Of a DNA stretch of 64,000 nt, positions 59,966 to 64,000 are shown piece by piece (position 1 is the stretch's first letter; the number at the start of each line of letters is the position of its first letter). The notes under the pieces are model-generated. The model was not told where the DNA came from, did no database searches, and worked only from the letters and a program-made list of their open reading frames with translations. A program made the translations under genes and the position numbers. This stretch comes from Hymenobacter sp. CRA2 (lineage in GTDB: Bacteria; Bacteroidota; Bacteroidia; Cytophagales; Hymenobacteraceae), in the NCBI RefSeq assembly GCF_002007105.1, contig NZ_MVBC01000013.1, forward strand, positions 62,001 to 126,000, given 5' to 3'.

Positions 59966-60640
59966 CTAGAGCTTGACGCGGTAGCCCAGCCCGCGCACAG
60001 TTTCGAGGAAGTCGGGCTCGGCAAACTGCCCTAGCTTGCGCCGCAGGTTCTTGATGTGCGCGTCGATGTAGTTCGAGTCGAAGCCGGTGTCGGGCAGGTT
60101 GCCCCACACGTGCTCGGTGAGCTGCAGGCGGGTGAGCACGCGGTTGCGGTGCAGCACCAGGTAGCTCAGGATGTCAAACTCCTTCACCGACAGCGCCACC
60201 TCCTGGCCCGCGTGCAGCACGCGCCGCTGCTGCACGTCCAGCTCGAAGCCGCCTACGCGTACGGTGGGCTTGTGCAGCCCGAAGCGGCGACGCGTAATGG
60301 CGTGCATGCGGGCCAGCAGCTCGGGCAGGGAAAAGGGCTTGGCCAGGTAGTCATCGGCACCCAACTCCAGGCCGCGAATACGGTCCTCTACTGCGCCGCG
60401 GGCCGTGAGCACCACCACGGCAGCCGTCAGCTCGTTCTGCTTAGCCTCGGCCAGCAGCTGCAGCCCGTCGCCGTCGGGCAGGCCCAGGTCGAGCAGCACA
60501 AAGTCGTAGCTGCCGCCGGCCAGGCAGTCGGTGGCGGCGCGGGCCGTGCGGGCCACGTCGCAGCTGAAGTTGTGCTGATGCAGGAAAAACGCCAGCTCCT
60601 TGGCCAGCGTCCGCTCGTCTTCCACAATCAAAACGGTCAC
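59966..60640 (-). CDS. OmpR/PhoB-family response regulator
   Basis: A 224-residue regulator with a GTG start at 60640. The receiver has the acidic pair in VEDERTLAK, phospho-acceptor Asp51 in FVLLDLGLPDGDG, the T in VLTARG, and YLAKPFSLPEL. The C-terminal winged-helix domain (about 125-224) has VRVGGFELDVQQRRVLHAG, SVKEFDILSYLVLHRN and DSNYIDAHIKNLRRKLG. It is followed by its kinase gene and preceded, by 11 bases, by the outer-membrane-like protein gene on the same strand. Confidence 0.95.
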   Translation of the reverse strand: MTVLIVEDERTLAKELAFFLHQHNFSCDVARTARAATDCLAGGSYDFVLLDLGLPDGDGLQLLAEAKQNELTAAVVVLTARGAVEDRIRGLELGADDYLAKPFSLPELLARMHAITRRRFGLHKPTVRVGGFELDVQQRRVLHAGQEVALSVKEFDILSYLVLHRNRVLTRLQLTEHVWGNLPDTGFDSNYIDAHIKNLRRKLGQFAEPDFLETVRGLGYRVKL

Positions 60641-60651
60641 GACGGTGCGGA

Positions 60652-61542
60652 TTAGAGGTTGAGCAGCAGGCCCACTGTCCAGTACGAGCGGGCACGGGTC
60701 ACGTCGTCGGGCAGCAGGTTGACGGGGATGGAGTAGCGCCAGGCCGTTTCCACCGCTACTTTGCCCAGGGTGTAAGTCACCGGCACCCGCGCCTCGTAGT
60801 TGAGCACCCGGAAGCGGGTATTGTCGGTGGTGACGGTGGTCGTGGGGCCCTGCCCCTGCCCGCCGTGACCGTTCCCATTTCCGTTGCCGCCGTTGCCGGT
60901 CGGCCGCCGCTCGATGCTGGTCTGGGCGAAGTGCTGGGTACCGGCCAGCACGCTCACCCGCGGCTCGATGGACAAGTAGCCCTGGGGCGTGAACACCCGG
61001 TTGATTTCGAAGTAGCGGGAGTTGTCGAGGATGAGAAAGGCATCGTGGGCGCCGCCGAACAGGCAGCTGCCGCTCAGGCGCGAGTACACGTAGCCCCAGT
61101 CCCAGCCCAGGTAGCCGTCGAGGGAGTTACCCACGGCCGACTTGAGCAGGGGGCTGTTCGGAGCAAAAAAGAAGTGCGAGTAGCTCACCGAGGCGTCCAC
61201 GCTCTTGGATAAGTCGCCGTCCCAGCCCACCGAAGCATCCGTCTCATCGACGAAGCTGGCGGTGTTGAACAGGTCGTAGCTCACCACCGAGCCCCAGAAG
61301 CCGGCGGGCAGCTTATAGGTCAGTTCCCCCGACAAGTAGGGGTAACGCGTGGTCTGGGTACGCCCGAAAAACAAGGAGTTGTTGCCGTAAGTCAGGCCGG
61401 CGGTGAAGCGGCCCTTGCTCGTTTTGCTCGAATCGGCCGCCGCCAGCGGGATACCCGGCGTTGCCGCCCGGGCCATGACGGCCGCGGCCAGCAGCACCAC
61501 TCCAGCCAGCAGGCCACGCCCAAATGCGTAGTAGTTCCGCAT
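60652..61542 (-). CDS. Secreted beta-barrel-like outer-membrane protein
   Basis: From ATG 61542 the product is 296 residues, with a signal peptide (LLAGVVLLAAAVMARA). The longer frame from 61563 adds seven residues ahead of it. Beta-rich sequence with alternating residues follows: GRFTAGLTYGNNSLFFG, SGELTYKLPAGFWGSVVSY, SVDASVSYSHFFF. It ends in YWTVGLLLNL, typical of a final barrel strand. A Gly/Asn-rich insert (NGGNGNGNGHGGQGQG) occurs near residue 215. It lies 11 bases before the regulator start and is probably co-expressed with the OmpR-type pair. Function unknown. Confidence 0.75.
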   Translation of the reverse strand: MRNYYAFGRGLLAGVVLLAAAVMARAATPGIPLAAADSSKTSKGRFTAGLTYGNNSLFFGRTQTTRYPYLSGELTYKLPAGFWGSVVSYDLFNTASFVDETDASVGWDGDLSKSVDASVSYSHFFFAPNSPLLKSAVGNSLDGYLGWDWGYVYSRLSGSCLFGGAHDAFLILDNSRYFEINRVFTPQGYLSIEPRVSVLAGTQHFAQTSIERRPTGNGGNGNGNGHGGQGQGPTTTVTTDNTRFRVLNYEARVPVTYTLGKVAVETAWRYSIPVNLLPDDVTRARSYWTVGLLLNL

Positions 61543-61582
61543 AAATGCCTTGCTAATCATCATCCTTCATTAGCCCGGGCAC

Positions 61583-61888
61583 TTAGTGCCCGCGGCCCCG
61601 TCCGGCCCCTGCCGGTCGGCCCGCGCCGCCCCTGGCCCCGCGGGCCCCAGCGCCACCGTGCAGCCCCCTGCCCCGCGCCGACATACGCGCTCCACGGGCG
61701 CCGCCGGCCTCGTCTACGCGTTCCGGCTTGTTCTGGCGAGCCGCCGGGGGCACGGCCTTCACCGGCGCCTCATCCGCCACGGCAGCTGCCGGCGTCGGCT
61801 GGGCCGGTGCCTGGCTCGGCGGCCCCTGCTGTGCCCGCAGGGCACCGGCGCTACACAGGGCGAAAAAAAGAAGTGCAATCTGACGCAT
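61583..61888 (-). CDS. Small secreted Ala/Pro/Gly/Arg-rich protein
   Basis: A 101-residue product with signal peptide QIALLFFALCSAGALRAQQ. The mature part is low-complexity: Pro/Ala first (PPSQAPAQPTPAAA), then Gly/Arg/Ala at the end (RGLHGGAGARGARGGAGRP). It has no recognised domain and is probably disordered and basic. It lies 40 bases before the barrel-like gene on the same strand and could be part of that operon. Confidence 0.6.
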   Translation of the reverse strand: MRQIALLFFALCSAGALRAQQGPPSQAPAQPTPAAAVADEAPVKAVPPAARQNKPERVDEAGGARGARMSARGRGLHGGAGARGARGGAGRPAGAGRGRGH

Positions 61889-62011
61889 GCAAGCGGCAAG
61901 TAAGCTGAGGATGAACTACAAAAATATCAAAAACAGGCGCGTCTAACCAGACGTCCTGCCCAACGACAGCCCAAATTCTGACCTCCTCACTCCCGGCAGC
62001 GGCTAGTCCTG

Positions 62012-62043
62012 GCGTCCGCCCGCTCCGAACGGCGGACGGACGC
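62012..62043. terminator. GC-rich hairpin
   Basis: GCGTCCGCCCGC pairs with GCGGACGGACGC (one mismatch) around an 8-base loop, 15 bases beyond the stop of the minus-strand gene at 62058. It shares the GTCCG/CGGAC core of the 74-base palindrome at 23171. Confidence 0.55.
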
Positions 62044-62057
62044 GCAGGGTGCGGCGC

Positions 62058-62489
62058 TTAGTGGCCGCGGTGCCCAGCCGTGGCGCGGTGTGTGGCGCCG
62101 TGGCTGGAAGCGGAGGCGTGGGCATGGCCTCCGGTGGTGCTACGGCCGCGGGCGCTGCGCTGGGGGGCGCGGGCCACGTCGGCGGCGTTGTTGCTGCCGT
62201 TGCGCTTGGTGCGGGCCACGGCGCTGATGGCGGCGCCCTTGTCGGCCCCGGTCAGGGTGGTGCTGGCAGCCACGGCGCTGACGTCCTGGCCGTGGTTGCC
62301 CACGGTGGCGCCGCCGTTTTCACCATCCTCGGCGTGCTCGGTCTTGGCGGGCTCGGTCTTGGCGGGCTTCACGCGCTTGGTGTGCGTCTTCTCGGTGTGG
62401 GGCTGCTCGGGCGTCTGGGCAGCAAAGGTTTGGGCTTGGGCACTCAGGGCAAACAGGGCCAGAACGGGCAGCAAGAGGAGCTTCTTCAT
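62058..62489 (-). CDS. Small secreted Thr/Ala/His-rich protein
   Basis: A 143-residue exported protein with a clean signal peptide (KKLLLLPVLALFALSAQAQ). A low-complexity mature region follows, rich in Lys, Thr, Glu and His (EKTHTKRVKPAKTEPAKTEH), ending in a His/Ala/Ser-rich tail (GGHAHASASSHGATHRATAG). The His content could bind metal ions, but no known domain is present. It precedes the Ala/Pro-rich protein gene with a hairpin between them. Confidence 0.6.
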   Translation of the reverse strand: MKKLLLLPVLALFALSAQAQTFAAQTPEQPHTEKTHTKRVKPAKTEPAKTEHAEDGENGGATVGNHGQDVSAVAASTTLTGADKGAAISAVARTKRNGSNNAADVARAPQRSARGRSTTGGHAHASASSHGATHRATAGHRGH

Positions 62490-62627
62490 GGAAGGTGGTC
62501 GGTACAGGTGTGATGATTACGCTGCCAACCTCGCACCCCAACATGAAATGAAAGTGATAAGCCGCCCGGCCACGCTTCGGGAGGCGTTGGCCTTATCCCA
62601 CATGCTAACTCCCTGCACCAAAAGCAA

Positions 62628-62663
62628 CTGCCCCAATCCGGCAGCGGTGGCGGATTGGGGCAG
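62628..62663 (-). terminator. Hairpin downstream of the P450 gene
   Basis: A perfect 13-base stem (CTGCCCCAATCCG / CGGATTGGGGCAG) with a 10-base loop lies 60 bases beyond the cytochrome P450 stop. On the minus strand it is followed by TTGCTTTT, a weak T-tract. Confidence 0.65.
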
Positions 62664-62722
62664 CGTAAAACTTATCAGACGATTCGGTGGCTCCTTTTCA
62701 TGAATCCGGCAACCAAGCGGGT

Positions 62723-64000
62723 TCAGCGCAGCCGGAAGCGTAAGCGGATTTCGGCCCGTGGCCGCAGGGTGATGAGCGGGCGCATCTGCACCGGCGGCTG
62801 CTCCACCCACTCCACCTCAAAGCGGCGCAGCACCTCCAGCAGCACCAGCTGCATTTCGGTGAGGGCAAACTGATTGCCGATGCACAGGCGCGGGCCGCCC
62901 CCGAAGGGCAGGTACGCGTAGGGCGGCTGCTCGCGCTGCTGTTCCTTGCTGAAGCGCGCCGGTCGGAAAGCTTCGGGCTCGGGCCAGAGCCGCGCTAGGT
63001 GGTGCACCCCGTAGAGGTAGGCCGAGATCAGCGTGCCTTTTGGCAATGGCAGGCCGTTGTACTCGTCGTCTTCGGCGGCCTGGCGGTCCACTATCCAGGC
63101 GGGCGGGTACAGGCGCAGCGTTTCCTGCACGACTTGCAGCGAATACGGCAGGGCGGGCAGCTCGGCAAAAGTCGGGCGGCGGGGACCGAGCACCGGCTGG
63201 GTTTCAGCGCGCATCCGGGCTGCTTCTTCGGGGTGCTGGGCCAGCAGGTACCAGAGCCAGGAAAGCGCGTTGGCGGAAGTTTCGTGGCCGGCCACGAGCA
63301 GGATGGCAGCTTCGTCGAGCACCTGCTCGTCGGTCATCGGCTCGCCCGTGTCTTCGTAGCGCGCGTCGAGCAGCATCTGCAGCAGGTCGTCCTTGCCGGC
63401 GCCACCCTCCGCTTTGCGCCGCTGAATGTAGCTCATGATAAGCCGGCGCATTTCGGCGGACAGCGCATCGTGGTGGCGGTACTGGCCCGACACGCCCAGC
63501 CAGGGCCGCAGGTAGGGCTGGCGCAGGGTACGCACGTAGAAGGCCTGGATATCGGTGAGCAGCTGGGCCATGCGCTGCAGCTCGGCCTCCGTCATGCTGG
63601 TGCTGAACACCGAGCGGGCAATGATGCGGAAAGCCGTGGTGGTCATCAGCTCGTGCACCGGCACTTCCACGCTGCCGCCCTGGGCCTGCGCGGCGGCGGC
63701 CACGGGCCCCAGGCACTCCTCGATGACGTCGAGCATCAGCTCGGTGAGGGCCGCGAGGCGCTGGCGGTGAAAACCCGGTTGAATGAGGCGGCGCTGCTGC
63801 AGCCAGTAGCTGCCCTCGGAAGTGAGCAGGCCGTGCCCGAGGTAGCGCGCCACCCCGTGCGACATCTCCGACTTGGGGTAGTTGCGGTGGTTTTTCTGCA
63901 GAATGTGCTGAATCAGGCCCGGGTCGCGGGTGAGCAGCGTGGGGCGCACGCCACCCAGGTGCAACCCGATGGTGTCGCCGAACTGGTCGAGGTAGTCCGA
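62723..64000 (-). CDS. Cytochrome P450 (5' end outside the window)
   Basis: 425 residues are visible and the frame stays open to the window edge (beginning SDYLDQFGDTIG), so the true start lies beyond 64000; the TTG at 63964 is not it. The heme-thiolate motif FGGGPRLCIGNQFA, the I-helix oxygen-activation motif AGHETSA, and the ExxR motif ETLRLYP are all intact, as is the WLQQRRLIQPGFHR C-helix region. No membrane anchor is visible. It is a mono-oxygenase of the bacterial fatty-acid/terpenoid-type group; the substrate is unknown. A redox partner is not encoded in the visible part. Confidence 0.93.
   Translation of the reverse strand, partial: SDYLDQFGDTIGLHLGGVRPTLLTRDPGLIQHILQKNHRNYPKSEMSHGVARYLGHGLLTSEGSYWLQQRRLIQPGFHRQRLAALTELMLDVIEECLGPVAAAAQAQGGSVEVPVHELMTTTAFRIIARSVFSTSMTEAELQRMAQLLTDIQAFYVRTLRQPYLRPWLGVSGQYRHHDALSAEMRRLIMSYIQRRKAEGGAGKDDLLQMLLDARYEDTGEPMTDEQVLDEAAILLVAGHETSANALSWLWYLLAQHPEEAARMRAETQPVLGPRRPTFAELPALPYSLQVVQETLRLYPPAWIVDRQAAEDDEYNGLPLPKGTLISAYLYGVHHLARLWPEPEAFRPARFSKEQQREQPPYAYLPFGGGPRLCIGNQFALTEMQLVLLEVLRRFEVEWVEQPPVQMRPLITLRPRAEIRLRFRLR

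Noticed and set aside
63964-64000. TTG at 63964 as start of the P450 gene
   Set aside because: The frame continues open to the window edge with P450-like sequence; about the first 40 or more residues typical of the family are missing from the window.

Overview
The window is GC-rich bacterial DNA that reads as a Hymenobacter-like member of the Bacteroidota (Cytophagales). The grounds are a subtilisin-like protease with a C-terminal type IX secretion (Por) sorting domain, a VIT-domain protein with an exosortase-type tail, LytS/LytTR pairs, hybrid histidine kinases, several TAnnTTTG promoter boxes, few Shine-Dalgarno sequences, and intergenic palindromic repeats. No rRNA, tRNA, CRISPR array, transposase or prophage gene was seen. 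High GC makes long antisense open frames common, and these were left out.

Layout. 1-10 kb: mixed housekeeping and envelope genes (DctA-type symporter, TonB-C protein, lipoproteins, alpha/beta hydrolase, a frame-disturbed membrane protein, a LytS/LytTR two-component pair, a tandem universal stress protein). 10-15 kb: secreted S8 protease and a beta-propeller-repeat protein, converging on a 26-bp hairpin. 15-36 kb: a large exopolysaccharide locus. It holds a stand-alone receiver, a Wza-type export lipoprotein, a Wzc-type copolymerase without a Walker A motif, a Wzx flippase, glycosyltransferases, a Wzy-type polymerase, a phosphatase-fold protein lacking catalytic residues, an 817-residue three-domain kinase/nucleotidyltransferase/P-loop protein, an acyltransferase, more glycosyltransferases, then a sigma54-type NtrC regulator translationally coupled to a giant PAS hybrid kinase, and a convergent BLUF photoreceptor. 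37-46 kb: UmuD without an adjacent UmuC, a YdjM-type hydrolase, a TIGR02117-like protein, the VIT-domain membrane protein, an ABC ATPase and outer-membrane proteins. 47-56 kb: aconitase, TlpA-like lipoprotein, acetyltransferase, serine hydrolase, class III cyclase coupled to a metallo-beta-lactamase-fold protein. 56-64 kb: hybrid kinase, OmpR-type two-component pair with an outer-membrane-like protein and small secreted proteins, and a cytochrome P450 cut by the window edge.

The most interesting signal is regulatory. Two exopolysaccharide transcription units (starting at 15190 and 23583) both have a GG-N10-GC (sigma54-like) promoter just before the first gene, and groups of 13-bp TCCA-N5-TGGA palindromes lie upstream. 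An NtrC-family activator with an intact GAFTGA motif is encoded at the end of the same locus. The inferred circuit is: hybrid kinase with receiver and Hpt domains -> NtrC activator (and the stand-alone receiver as second target or sink) -> TCCA-N5-TGGA enhancer sites -> exopolysaccharide operons, with a BLUF light sensor alongside. This is inference from sequence and needs binding or expression data.
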